DNA of 20,673 bases from CALMBW01 sp963779645 (lineage in GTDB: Bacteria > Actinomycetota > CADDZG01 > WHSQ01). The position numbers were made by a program, and so were the translations under genes. The DNA lies in contig CAVZYX010000006.1 in NCBI GenBank assembly GCA_963779645.1, positions 1 to 20,673 of the forward strand. The letters are read 5' to 3'. The stretch's first letter is position 1, and the number at the start of each line of letters is the position of its first letter. Shown piece by piece: positions 7,071 through 16,463 of this stretch. The notes under the pieces are model-generated. The model worked only from the letters and a program-made list of their open reading frames with translations, was not told the origin of the DNA and did not search any database.

Positions 7071-10000
7071 CTTCCCCCTGATCCGCCGATGTGGGGACAC
7101 CGGTTTCAGGACTTGGAGTTGACTGATCTTCCTGAGTGAACGCAATCGTGACCTTTGCAAGACAGTCGGCGTCCACGCTGCGGAGCGAGGTTGGGGTAGG
7201 CCATGAGACGAGGGCGTGGTTCGGATCGGCATAGCGACCAGCGCCACGGAGCAATGCTTCTTCTTCGTCCGCCATGCTGTTTCCCCAGGAGTGGTTGCCA
7301 GCACCGCCACTCTGACAGCTTCTTATTGAAGATTCGATCGAACTCTTCCACTTCTGTCGGATCAACGAATTGCACCCTGCGTCGCATTACGTCGCGGCAT
7401 GCTTCGAGGAGTTCTGTTGGGGTTGGGTACGGACTTCCAATCTGATCAACAGGACCGAGCTGGCGAACGTAGGCGACCATCAACGCGTGTAGAGCACGAT
7501 GGAGAGCGGGGGGAGAAACGGCGTAACGCTGGTCGGTTCGACTTGCGCGTAGAGCCTCTCGTGGTAGGTCTGAAACGCTCGTAGTGCGACCTATCCCGAG
7601 GTCGCGGTGGACTAAGGAGGGTGACAACGAGGCCAGGTCGTTCCCACCACCTCCTTCCAATGCGGCCGGTGACCTGGATGTAAGTAGAGGTGGTTTTCGG
7701 CTGGCTCAAAACGGCCATCAGTGAGAGCCTGTCAATGTCAACGCCGACCTCGATGATGCTCGAGGCGAGACATGCATCAATGGCCCATGGCGATTGCGAG
7801 TCAGAGGTCACCTCAAGCTCATCGATTTTTGCTGGAATCTCGTCGCTACGCAGCCGGCTAGTCAGCTCGACCACGTTCTTAGTCGGCGGATGTTTTTCGG
7901 CTCGATGCTCAGCCGGTTCCGAATCAACTAGATAACCGCGGATGTCCGATTGGAACAGCGTGAGCGCAGTTCCAAGTTCGCGCAGGCTGCTGAAGAACAC
8001 CATCAAGGTCCACCACGGGTCGCGTTGGTCTTCTTCCAGGTCTTGAGCGGCCTGCATCAAAGCGCTGTACGTTCTCACCTGCGTCGTCATCATCGAGGGG
8101 AGGGTGGTGGAGTGGATGCCAACGAAAATTCGCCCGGGTGCGAGTGACCATCATCTTGTCTAGCCCATCGAGCGAAGAAGGAATCGCTCGCAGCCAATCC
8201 TGGGGGCGGAAAAAGAGCAACGCGCGAGCGAGCGTAGAGAGCTTTGACCTGATCTTGTAGCGCCGGATTGTGGCGGTGGAGCTCACGATCTTGGTCGGAT
8301 CGGAGTCTCATCGCGTTGATCTGTTCCGAGATGTTCGATCAGCGATTCATAAAGACCGACCATTGAGCCGAGTGGACCTGAGATCAGGTGGAGCTCATCT
8401 TGGATGATCAATCCGGGCGGGGAAGACGAGCGTTTTCCGTTCTCATCTAGTCCAAACAACGCCCTAGCTTGGGGTCGCCAGGCCAACATCGCGAATTTGT
8501 CGACTGTGCCGATCAGTAGACTCGGGGGGCTCTCGTAGATGTCTTCGTCTACTACGAGCACAGGGAGACCGTCCCTGAATTCGCAGGAACGATCTGGACA
8601 CTGAAAGGTAACAGTCGTCTCGTTCTGTTGATAGCCCAGAACGTTAGGAGCTGGCTGGCGTCGGCCAACGTCCGTCAACGCTGACGTCGGGTAAGCGGGC
8701 AGATCTGCGCAGAACACCACGGGCACTTCAGCAGGAGGAAGCGGTTATCTACGTCCCGCCGACCTCGTTGGAGCCCACGAAGGACTTCAACCGCGTCGTC
8801 CCTGTTGTTCGGTGTCACTCCGCCGCCCAGCCAGATACCGATCGTGAATGGTTCGTCGCCAAGCGCTCCATGAGTTCGACGAAGGGTCTCCATCGCGCAA
8901 ATGAGAGCAGCCGCTCGTTGAAACTGCTGTGCTGTCAGCAGACGGAGGGTGTATCGCATAAGTGTTTCGACACCCACGTCGCCGGGATTCCGTAGCCGTC
9001 GGAGGAAAATGCTGAAAGCAGTAAGTCCCAGATAGGCCTCGGTCTTTCCGCCTCCTGTTGGGAACCAGATGAGCTCGACCAGCTCTCGGTCATGGTGTCT
9101 GGATCGACGACCGACGGTATCGTCAGGAGCAGGAACGCGATCTAAAGCCCGCCAATTACCGAGTCCCTCGGGTGGGTCCTTGAGGTCAACTGATGGAGAT
9201 GGCTCGCTAAAGACCACTAGCTGGTTAGCTTCGTCATAGGTAGCTTGACGCACTCCGCGACGTTGGTGGAGCTGCTGGAGAAGGACAGCATTATTCGCGA
9301 GACGAAAAGCCTCGGCCACCATCGGGTCGCTCTGTATAAGCCGGAGACCATCCTCCATCCGATTCCCGGCTGTTTCGCAATCCGCGATATGCGCTCTGCG
9401 GTTTCCCGGTGGTGGGTGGGAGTGTGGGCGATTCGACCCGAAGCTCCTCAATCCATGCCCGATATCCGCTGAGGATGTCCTGCACCTCCGCCCATGGATC
9501 GCTATCAGGGTAAAGGCCGGCTAACACACCATCAATGCCAGAAGCGGACGACCGGCAACCTCGACGTCGGGGGTAATGCTTGGCAACTCAACGGCGGGTA
9601 ATGGCTCAGCTATAACGGCAGAGGCATTGCCGTCAGGGGATGACTGCTTCCAGTCCGCTGAGCACCCATGACCTACAGCGAACGTTTGGGCTTTCCGATG
9701 AGCAAAGAGATGGACCTTGCTTCGGCGTCAATGAGTTCACGGCTGGACTCTGGGTACGCCAGGATGTGAGGTCCGCCGTCGGGAGCCTCAATTGTCACGA
9801 CGAATCTGGACTGGAACGGACATCGCTCGTCAACGACTTCCGTCCCTGCCGTGCGGTTCACTCGACAGGTGGTCAGCAAGACTTGTTCTCCCGATTCAGG
9901 TCGGGCCCTGATCAGTTTCCAAGTTCAGGCCACCGCCGCGGGTAAAGGCTGCGTGGTCTGGTTTAACGAGTCTGCGGCCCGCGTTGAGTGAAGACGCGGC

Positions 10001-10620
10001 TGAGAACTCCGCGTCGAGCGAAATAGGCTCGCGAAGCCACCACCACCGATCGGCCTTCTTCACCTTTACCTTCTTGCGCGTGTAACGTGCGCCCTCAACT
10101 CGGACGATCAGACGAGCGCCCAACGGGAGCTCGGCGAGCATCGATAGGCCGATCGTGCTGGGTCGGAGAGCATTTGCTGAGGAGAGGTCTAGTTCATCGG
10201 GTTCGTCCTCCTGCAGCGTCGTGACGCCCGCTAAGCCCTCGAGTGCGCTTGCTATCTGCTCCTGACGTCGCCTTCCGCTATATCGGCCGCCTCCAGAGGT
10301 CCAGCTTGAACATCCTCTGGATCGGGGAGCGCATCGGGTGCATCTTCCGTCCGACTGAGTTCAGGAACATCGAATGTCTCGTGATGCTCTATTCCAGTGG
10401 GATAGAGAATCCCCACGCCATAACGGCGTACGGGCGTGTCACGATGCACTATTTCCTCGCCGTTTGAGATTTGGCGGAAGGGGCCGTACGCTTCTTCGTC
10501 AGTCTCGAAAGCGAGATCACCTTCTGCATCGATCAGCTGTCCCTGCGGTATGGGACCAAGGAGTTCCTGCTTGAGTGCTTCGATTAGTGTGTTGCGTCCT
10601 TGAATCAGGTGTGAGCTCAC
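7063..10620 (-). CDS. drmA: DISARM helicase DrmA (many frameshifts)
   Basis: Large SF2-type helicase, about 1185 residues over the repaired span, a normal DrmA length. The N-terminal part has LRPSTIGLSMLAELPLGARL (about 10160-10120). Walker A is WFPTGGGKTEAYLGL (about 9060-9020), a signature of DrmA and related DUF1998-linked helicases. A zinc-type knuckle (CPWC, later CPDRSC) precedes the DEAH-type motif QDELHLISGPLG (about 8400-8365). Motif III is seen as STATIRR (about 8270), followed by ALFPPPGL and SFFARW, and motif VI is QVTGRIGRR (about 7676-7650). The C-terminus has SWPTPTSLRSVDADC (about 7200-7155). Nine or more single-base frame changes break the gene; in each the expected family motif resumes in the next frame. 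The GTG start at 10620 has AAAGGG 5 nt upstream and overlaps the preceding stop by 4 bp (GTGA). It is the motor of the system, acting with DrmB. Confidence 0.88.
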
Positions 10621-12329
10621 GCGAGCCCTTTTATCTCTGTCAGTACGCGCGCGACGGACTCCCTAAGGCCTTTGTGCATAAGTAGCGTGAGTCTCTCGAG
10701 AGGCCGCGTACAGGCCACGTAAAACAGCGCCTCGGACCTCGGCCCCTGGAGGTCATCTAGGTCGGTCACGATTACGACGGCGCCTCTTGAGTCCCTTGAA
10801 TGCGGCGATAGTGCTGAATCTGATGTCGCTGGCCCCGGCGGCCTCAAGCGCTTTCATCCTTCCTTTCCAGGGAGGTTCCATCAAGCCGGCGACCGCCTCT
10901 GACAATGGCGAAAGTACGACTATCTCTCCCGGTTCGTAGCCTTGCCGCACTGCGGCCTCTATTTCGCCCTGAAGAAGAGCGCACTGATTATCAGGTGAGT
11001 GGTAAAACCTGAGTTCGGGCTCGATCCCATTGTCCGGCCTGCGAACCCGCCTGTAATCGGGGCGGAGGCCACCTAACTGGTAGGTCAGCGCTGCGATACG
11101 GGGTGTATTGCGGCCGTCCCGTAGAGCATGTGTCGGACGCCGTTGCCTCGATCCGATAGGAACGCTTCGCACCCGACGTCGCTTGCGAAGATCGCCTGTC
11201 GCTCGAAGTCCCCAAAGAACCGCCAGCGGCCCGCACCAAGACCTCCTTGCAAGGTAAGGTCGAGTAGATCGAGGAACTTGTCCAGTAGGGTGCTCAAGCT
11301 TCGTCGAGGACGATCTCGTCGAAGGGTGCATCCCGTGGGTCATCGATTAACGCTTTAGGGCGAGCTCCCGGGAGTTCATTCCTCCAGAAGGAAGCGGATT
11401 TTTCCTCCCCTCTTAGGTCGATTTGGGCAGTCTTCAACATGAAGCCGGACATCGTGTTTGTCGTGACCAAAGGCCCGGAGTCACGCATCGTGTCTCGGAG
11501 CCAGCGCCCGAGACCACGATTGAAGCAAACAAGGAGCACCCGCCGACCCACACGCGCCGCACGGCGGGAGGCCTCCAGCGCCAGTAGGGTTTTCCCAGTC
11601 CCAGCAGGACCGGTGAACAGGACTCTGGGGTTAGCGGCCATCGCGTCGAGGGCTTCGTTTTGCTCTTCGGTGAAGGTTTGCAGCTCACCGGCGATCCTTT
11701 GGCGCGTTTTTGAGCGGGTCTCGACGACCTCGAACCTAGGCCGCATGAGTGACGCGAGCTCTTCGGCTTGACGCTGAGATGGTGCAGTGTTCCGGGGGTC
11801 AAACCACCTAGCAGTCGGCACTTTGGTCAGATGGCTTCGGGCTTCAACGAGAACCTTTGTGAGCGTCGTCGACAGAGGCGCGCTCCGGAATCGGTGTCCA
11901 TCGATAAGCTGCCAGGTGAACCATTCTTCGGAGCGGACTCCGACGTTTACATACGGAAAAACAACCGCTGACCAGAAGACGATTCGTTCGAGACCGAGCT
12001 TGGCCTCCATGACGAATCTGCGGATAGCGTGCATGCATTCTGAAGCCTGCTTGAAAGGCCCGCGATGATCGCCCGCCTCCCGCCCGTAGTGCCAGAGGCC
12101 ATCCTCCACTCGTAATGAGCGGCATGCCTTGACCTCAAGGACAAGCACTCCCAAACCGGGAACGATAACTATGAAGTCGGCCTCCCCAGAAACCTGCGAT
12201 GGGTGGTCGGAGATTAAGAGCGAATGGAGAACGATCCAGTCTGTCCGTTTCGGGGTCGTCTCGAAGTCTTCTAAATACCTCGCGCTCCCCGGGAGATGCG
12301 GTGTCGTTCGCGATTATTGGCGGGATCAT
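10617..12329 (-). CDS. NERD nuclease-domain / UvrD-like helicase fusion (about four frameshifts)
   Basis: About 571 residues. The N-terminal ~110 residues form a NERD domain (PD-(D/E)XK fold): GEREVFRRLRDD, GEADFIVIVPGLGVLVLEVK, with Asp and Glu-x-Lys as candidate active-site residues (about 12190-12128). The C-terminal part is a UvrD/Rep-like helicase: FTEEQNEALD, Walker A GPAGTGKT (about 11611-11588), FDEIVLDEAQD (motif II, about 11315-11290), FGDFERQAIF (motif III), GRNTPRIA (motif IV region), FSTIAAFKGLEA (motif V) and YVACTRPLERLTLL (motif VI). Frames change near 12250, 11295, 11100 and 10785. The ATG at 12329 overlaps the drmE stop (ATGA), and its own stop overlaps the drmA start by 4 bp, so it is embedded in the DISARM operon. 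It is not one of the named core DISARM genes, and a DNA degradation or unwinding role is inference. Confidence 0.8.
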
Positions 12330-14843
12330 CCGTGCCAAAGCTCGGCCTCCAAAGGGAACGGATGATCGACTCGGTTCTCTGGGACTAAGCGCGGCTCTGG
12401 TGAGACTTCTTCGACTCTGAAAACCGTGAGGGTTCCACCCCCCAGATCAGGTGCCTCAAAGTCAAGGCGACCTTCGGTTTCAAGACTAGCTAGGTCCGCC
12501 TTCTCCATCCGACGGATTAGGACCGCTCGCACGTGCTGCCCCGCTTGTCTGGAGCGGAAACTATATTCCCCATTTCCTCCCAGACTCGTGATGCCTCGGC
12601 CTCCTGATCAATGAGTCGCATAATCGCCAGGAAGTCCATGAAGTCGCGCGTGCGGATCGATCGAGTAGCTGCCCAGTTCCTTAGGTTAGAGCTGTTGGCT
12701 CGAACCGACCCAGCAGCGCCAAGTTGTCGAACGACATCGGCCGAACTGCTGCTTCGGATTAGTTGTCGCAGCTTCTCCTTCCAAGTGCGCTGCTGCTCTC
12801 TCAGGGCGCCGGCACGCTCGCCCATAATTCTGTCGGCGAGTGCCGTCCGATCATCTCCCCCTTCGGTCCGCAGGATCAGGAACATTCCGACGGAGAGCTC
12901 ATCTCCAGGGAGAAGCTCAACCCGTTCATTGGATTCCGCTTCGGGGTCGAGCACGTAACTTTTGGCGCCCTCCTCCGCTTCTACGTACACCGCATGCTTG
13001 TCCGCAAGCAAGAAGAGTTTGGCCTGGATTTGCTCGGAGGCATGAACCTCTTCCGAGGAGGCCCTGAGGGCGCTCTCGTGGATTTGGCTCCAAGCCACGC
13101 GAGGCTCGAGGAAGTCTTCCGACAAAGCGTCGGTTTCGGATGGTTCATCACTTTCGGTCGGTGTACTCGTCCCGTGCTTACCCTTCGATCTCATTGAACC
13201 GACGAGTAGCAAAGGCGGTGCGAGCCGATCGCGAACCCATGTGTATCGGAATAGGTCCATCTGCTGGGCCCGCGGAGCACCCAGAGCTTCGGTGAACCAT
13301 TGTGAAGGCCCAACTGCGACGATGCGCTGAAAAATCTCGTCTTGTGTGAGCAGTTGGCTTGATCGAACAAGGACGCGGGGCCCCCCCGCTTCTGTTAGTC
13401 GGTCTTGGACAGGGGCGACGCGTCCGGCCTTGCGGACCAATACCAGCACGGTGCCTTGCGTTTCCTTCAGCTCGGCGCGGATGGCATCGCCGAGCGGATC
13501 GTCTCCGGAGCGTGCGACAACGATCATTCGATCGATTGTTTCGCGAACGTGAGCGGCGTATGCCGGATGAGTCGTCTCGATGGCGCTAACCCGATCAAGA
13601 AGACGATCCACCATCGGTCCTAATCCAAGGGCTGGTTGTAGAGCGGCAGGGGTGTACTAGAGACTAGGAATAGGAAAACTCTCATGTACCGAAGAACATC
13701 GATCCAGTACGGGTCGTCGAGTTCTTCCCTAAGCGCACCTTGGAGTCGGCCAACGGCGACAGTCAGCTCCGTGAGCATAGGATTACTAACCCGGTGACCA
13801 GTCAATGTCGCGTTGGAAGCGACTGCGTAGAGCTCGTCAGCCCGGGCTAAAGAAGTCGTGCTCAACTTCGCCCTGCACTCACGACGTAGCACGAAAACTC
13901 AACACCGTCTGGTAAGTCCATTTCAGGCGGTTTCCACTCCGGCACACGCTTAGTGACGTACTCCTCGTTCATTGCCTCTGCGCCGTCCCTTGCTCGTGCA
14001 TCAGAACGATCCAGTACAAGAAGGATCGGCTGCCGCGACCAGCGATGGCGCCACTTGAGGTATGGTCGCGGGCCGTCAAGATTACGACAGCTGGGTCAAC
14101 GAGCCCGCTTGGGTCGTTGGTAACCACAGTACGAAACGTTTCTGCCGGCCGATGAGGGTCGCGTATGCGCAGAATGCTTGCGATAGTTCCCTTTTGCGCG
14201 AGTCCGTCAGGATTCGTCGCAATTCTTAGAACGCCTTCATCTGCTTCTCCAACCAGGCGACGCCGAACGCCGTGGATAAGGCAGTCCATGCTGCTTTCGC
14301 TCAGAAGTCGGAAGAGGCTCGCTCGGGGAAAAAGGTTCGAGAGGAATGGCACCGTCGGACCCAGCGGCTTGCCTTTTGCATTGCTCTGTAGCAACCGAAC
14401 GTCGGTACCGATTGGTTGTACTCCCAACAAGCCCGCTCATCGCAGGACTCAGTAAGCCCACCCTTATCAGATGGCTGAGTCTGGATCATGAGAAGTCTGC
14501 GCCCGCCGAATTCCCGCACGCCCGCAGTCCACCCGACCTTCTTAGTTGCTTTCGTTGTATGCCATGAGACTGAGGTTCCCAACGGAAGAGAGGCGAGGTA
14601 GTCGAAGTGATTTGATGCCGATCGGCTCGGGCCTAACGCCAGGTCGGCTCGAGCCAGCACGACGCCCGTACTGGCGAGCACAGCGGCATACGCTCTCGTC
14701 GGAACCGTGACGCCAACAATTAGCCGAGCGTTGGGAACTGAGACTTCTACTAATAGCCGGCCCAGTTGAAGGAAGAACCTCATCCATTCGGGGAGAGGTC
14801 TCCAATTGGGACCATCCGTGTAACTGAAGTCGGGAAGGCTCAT
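12326..14843 (-). CDS. drmE: DISARM class 2 protein DrmE (about six frameshifts)
   Basis: About 838 residues after joining frames, matching the size of DrmE, the large poorly characterised protein of class 2 DISARM. N-terminal part: MSLPDFSYTDGPNWRPLPEW and a VVLARADLALG stretch. Middle: a nucleotide-binding-like region with TVLVLVRKAGRVAPVQDRL and VVILDG followed by an Arg-rich tract. C-terminal: a helical region with LRNWAATRSIRTRDFMDFLA, a KRGQHVRAVLIRRME segment and a final FPLEAELWHG. Frame changes occur near 14455, 14430, 14065, 13870, 13622 and 12540; the last is at a C4 run. Identification rests on size, position directly upstream of drmA/drmB and a cytosine methyltransferase, and general resemblance, not a known catalytic motif. 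The ATG at 14843 has only a weak AGG 10 nt upstream. It lies 75 nt after the plsC-like stop on the same strand and is the first gene of the operon. Confidence 0.65.
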
Positions 14844-14896
14844 AGACCGGCTACCTACACTCTGCGGATGATCGGCCTTCCGACCGTTACACGGAT
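14814..14896. repeat. 11-bp perfect inverted repeat straddling the drmE start
   Basis: ATCCGTGTAAC at 14814-14824 (inside the first drmE codons) and GTTACACGGAT at 14886-14896 (in the gap before drmE) are exact reverse complements with 61 nt between them. The drmE start codon lies between the arms. It could be a paired operator or a 5' hairpin over the translation start. No regulator gene of the operon is visible. Confidence 0.5.
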
Positions 14897-14918
14897 CGTG
14901 GGGTCGCCTGCGATCTGT
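14844..14918 (-). promoter_or_regulatory. Leader region of the defence operon
   Basis: This 75-nt gap between the HAD-PlsC stop and the drmE start is the only place for an operon-specific promoter short of reading through from plsC. It holds one arm of the 11-bp inverted repeat. I see no clear -35/-10 pair and no strong ribosome binding site, so the promoter is inferred from position only. Confidence 0.3.
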
Positions 14919-16262
14919 TCATGTATCGGTGCCCGGCCTCCGGGCCAACTCCTTCTCCGGGTCCCCTTTGTAGCCCGCCGGATACGTCAGCCGAAGCTCC
15001 TCGGCCGTCGGTTCGTGGCGAACCTTCGCTTCGTCCGGCAACAGATCCACGATCGCCGACATGATCGCTTTCGTGTCCGTGTCCGGGTCCCCATAACTCA
15101 GCTGCACCGGCGGACCCGCTTGCACCGTCACCGTCGGACGGTTCAGCGGATTCAGGTTCGGCACCCGGGACGACCGAGGCCACACCTTCTCCGTCCCCCA
15201 AAGACCTAAAGGAATCACCGGCGCCTTCGTCATCGCCGCCAACTTCGCCGCGCCCCATCGTCCCTTCAATTCCGGTTCGAAGAACGCCGGCCCCCGCGGG
15301 ATCGTCCCTTCGGGCATCAGCATGATCACTTCGCCCGCTTCCAGCGCCGCCGCCGCTTCGTGCAGCGGTTCGTCCGATCCCGTCCCGCGTTCGACTCTTA
15401 TCCCGCCGGCCCAGCGCGCCGCCTTGCCCACCACCGGCACGTCGAACACTTCCTTCTTTCCCAGGAACCGCGCGATCCGTCCCGCTTGCATGATCGCCAG
15501 ACCGACGACGACTCCGTCGAAGTACGAACGGTGGTTGCCCACGACGATCGCCGGGCCGTCCATCGGGATGTGGTGCAGATCGTGCAGCTCGATCTTCGCG
15601 TTGACCATCAGCTCCGGACGCCCGAACGGACGCATCAGCTCCTGCAGCTCCCGTCCCACCAGCGTCAGCACACCCGCCGGCGCGTGCAGCGAACGCGTCG
15701 GCCAACCCTTCAGCCACGCCAGCGCCGCCAGACGCGGATCCGGATCGATCACCACCGGACGTCCGACCTCCGCCAGCAGCGCGGCGTCGGCGAACGCTCC
15801 GCCGTAGAAGTAGCTGCTCTTGAGTTGCGCACCGTTGTCTTTCGCCCACTCGCGCACCGCGTCGACCTTGCCGCGTCCCCAAACCAGAGGGCCGTCGGGC
15901 TTGGTGGCGATGACGTCGTCGAAGCCGAGGCGATCGGTTAGTGCTTCTGCGACCGCTTGCGGGACGTGCGTCGTCGCGATGATGCGGCGGTTGGCTTGGC
16001 GGTGCTCGTCGATGATCGCCGGCGCGTGCTTGTGGAGCTGGACGTTGTCGGCGGCTTTGCGTCCGGCTTCTTGTTGGCCATTGTTATCGGTTGCGTTGGC
16101 GCCTCTTGTGAACGCTTTCAGGACGGGTGAGCCCAGGGGGCCGAGGACGTCGGCCGCCCGTTGCGTCAGGGAGCTCCCGAGGAGGTCGGCGGGGGACTTG
16201 CGCAGGATTCCGTGGTCGAGATCGAAGATCGCCACCGACCGGCTGCGTCGTTGGTTGGTCAT
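14919..16262 (-). CDS. HAD hydrolase-PlsC acyltransferase fusion
   Basis: About 447 residues, intact. The N-terminal half is HAD-like: AIFDLDHGIL (Asp 14 and 16), a TTHVPQAVAEAL segment, and SYFYGGAFADAALL where the usual DS-x-x-D acid pair is partly lost. The C-terminal half is a glycerolipid acyltransferase: NHRSYFDG (residues 243-250, catalytic His-x4-Asp), GKKEVF, LMPEGTIPRG (315-324) and VIPLGLWGTE. The family acylates lysophosphatidate in phospholipid and triacylglycerol synthesis at the membrane; HAD-PlsC fusions are common in Actinomycetota such as mycobacteria. The ATG at 16262 is chosen because GAGGGGAA lies 9 nt upstream and the HAD domain begins at once; longer in-frame starts up to 16451 have no homology. 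It is a host gene directly upstream of the defence operon on the same strand, and it fits with the WS/DGAT gene at 19.2-20.7 kb. Confidence 0.85.
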   Translation of the reverse strand: MTNQRRSRSVAIFDLDHGILRKSPADLLGSSLTQRAADVLGPLGSPVLKAFTRGANATDNNGQQEAGRKAADNVQLHKHAPAIIDEHRQANRRIIATTHVPQAVAEALTDRLGFDDVIATKPDGPLVWGRGKVDAVREWAKDNGAQLKSSYFYGGAFADAALLAEVGRPVVIDPDPRLAALAWLKGWPTRSLHAPAGVLTLVGRELQELMRPFGRPELMVNAKIELHDLHHIPMDGPAIVVGNHRSYFDGVVVGLAIMQAGRIARFLGKKEVFDVPVVGKAARWAGGIRVERGTGSDEPLHEAAAALEAGEVIMLMPEGTIPRGPAFFEPELKGRWGAAKLAAMTKAPVIPLGLWGTEKVWPRSSRVPNLNPLNRPTVTVQAGPPVQLSYGDPDTDTKAIMSAIVDLLPDEAKVRHEPTAEELRLTYPAGYKGDPEKELARRPGTDT

Positions 16263-16379
16263 GCGTGTTCGTTCCCCTCGGTCCAGTTCGCTGAGTTTGG
16301 GGCAGTTCGCTCGGGAGCCGATGATACGCCCGCGAAGTTTCGTCCTTCTTTTCGGGCTTCCTGTCGGCGGCTGGATGTA

Positions 16380-16400
16380 ACGTTCACGAACGTAAGTTCG
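16380..16400. promoter_or_regulatory. Overlapping inverted repeats, possible operator of the toxin-antitoxin operon
   Basis: ACGTTC-AC-GAACGT (16380-16393) and CGAAC-GTAA-GTTCG (16387-16400) overlap, giving three alternating GTTC/GAAC half-sites. Such arrays are typical targets of ribbon-helix-helix repressors. It sits 64 nt before the toxin start in the 201-nt gap between the divergent plsC-like gene and the toxin-antitoxin pair, so it could control either side. The rest of that gap shows no clear promoter. Confidence 0.45.
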
Positions 16401-16463
16401 TAGCAGTTCTTCCTTCCCCCCGATATTTGTGGTGGGAATTATGTCCGACAAAACCTGCTACTC

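Larger units (their letters stand above)
1355..14843 (-). other. DISARM class 2-like defence island lacking drmC, with four or more accessory genes
   Basis: Eight same-strand genes in the order drmE, NERD-UvrD, drmA, drmB, HhH-GPD glycosylase, drmMII-like methyltransferase, unknown protein, GIY-YIG nuclease. Overlaps of 4, 4, 8 and 8 bp at four of the seven boundaries point to one transcription unit. The drmE/drmA/drmB plus cytosine-5 methyltransferase content defines class 2 DISARM. A PLD-domain DrmC (HxK motif) was looked for in every gene and intergenic stretch and not found. No integrase, transposase, tRNA or flanking direct repeat was seen at either edge. Confidence 0.8.

Noticed and set aside
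1476..13623. Plus-strand open frames across the island (for example 1476-2003, 12763-13197)
   Set aside because: They are antisense to well-supported minus-strand genes, have no recognisable domains and no ribosome sites, and are explained as shadows of GC-rich coding sequence.
1355..14843. drmC (PLD-domain nuclease) somewhere in the operon
   Set aside because: No HxKx4D motif was found in any repaired gene or gap, so it is recorded as absent.
1355..14843. True pseudogenisation of the whole defence operon
   Set aside because: Each break needs only a one-base change, no in-frame nonsense change was needed, and active-site motifs and 4-8 bp gene overlaps are intact. Error is preferred, but only reads can settle it.
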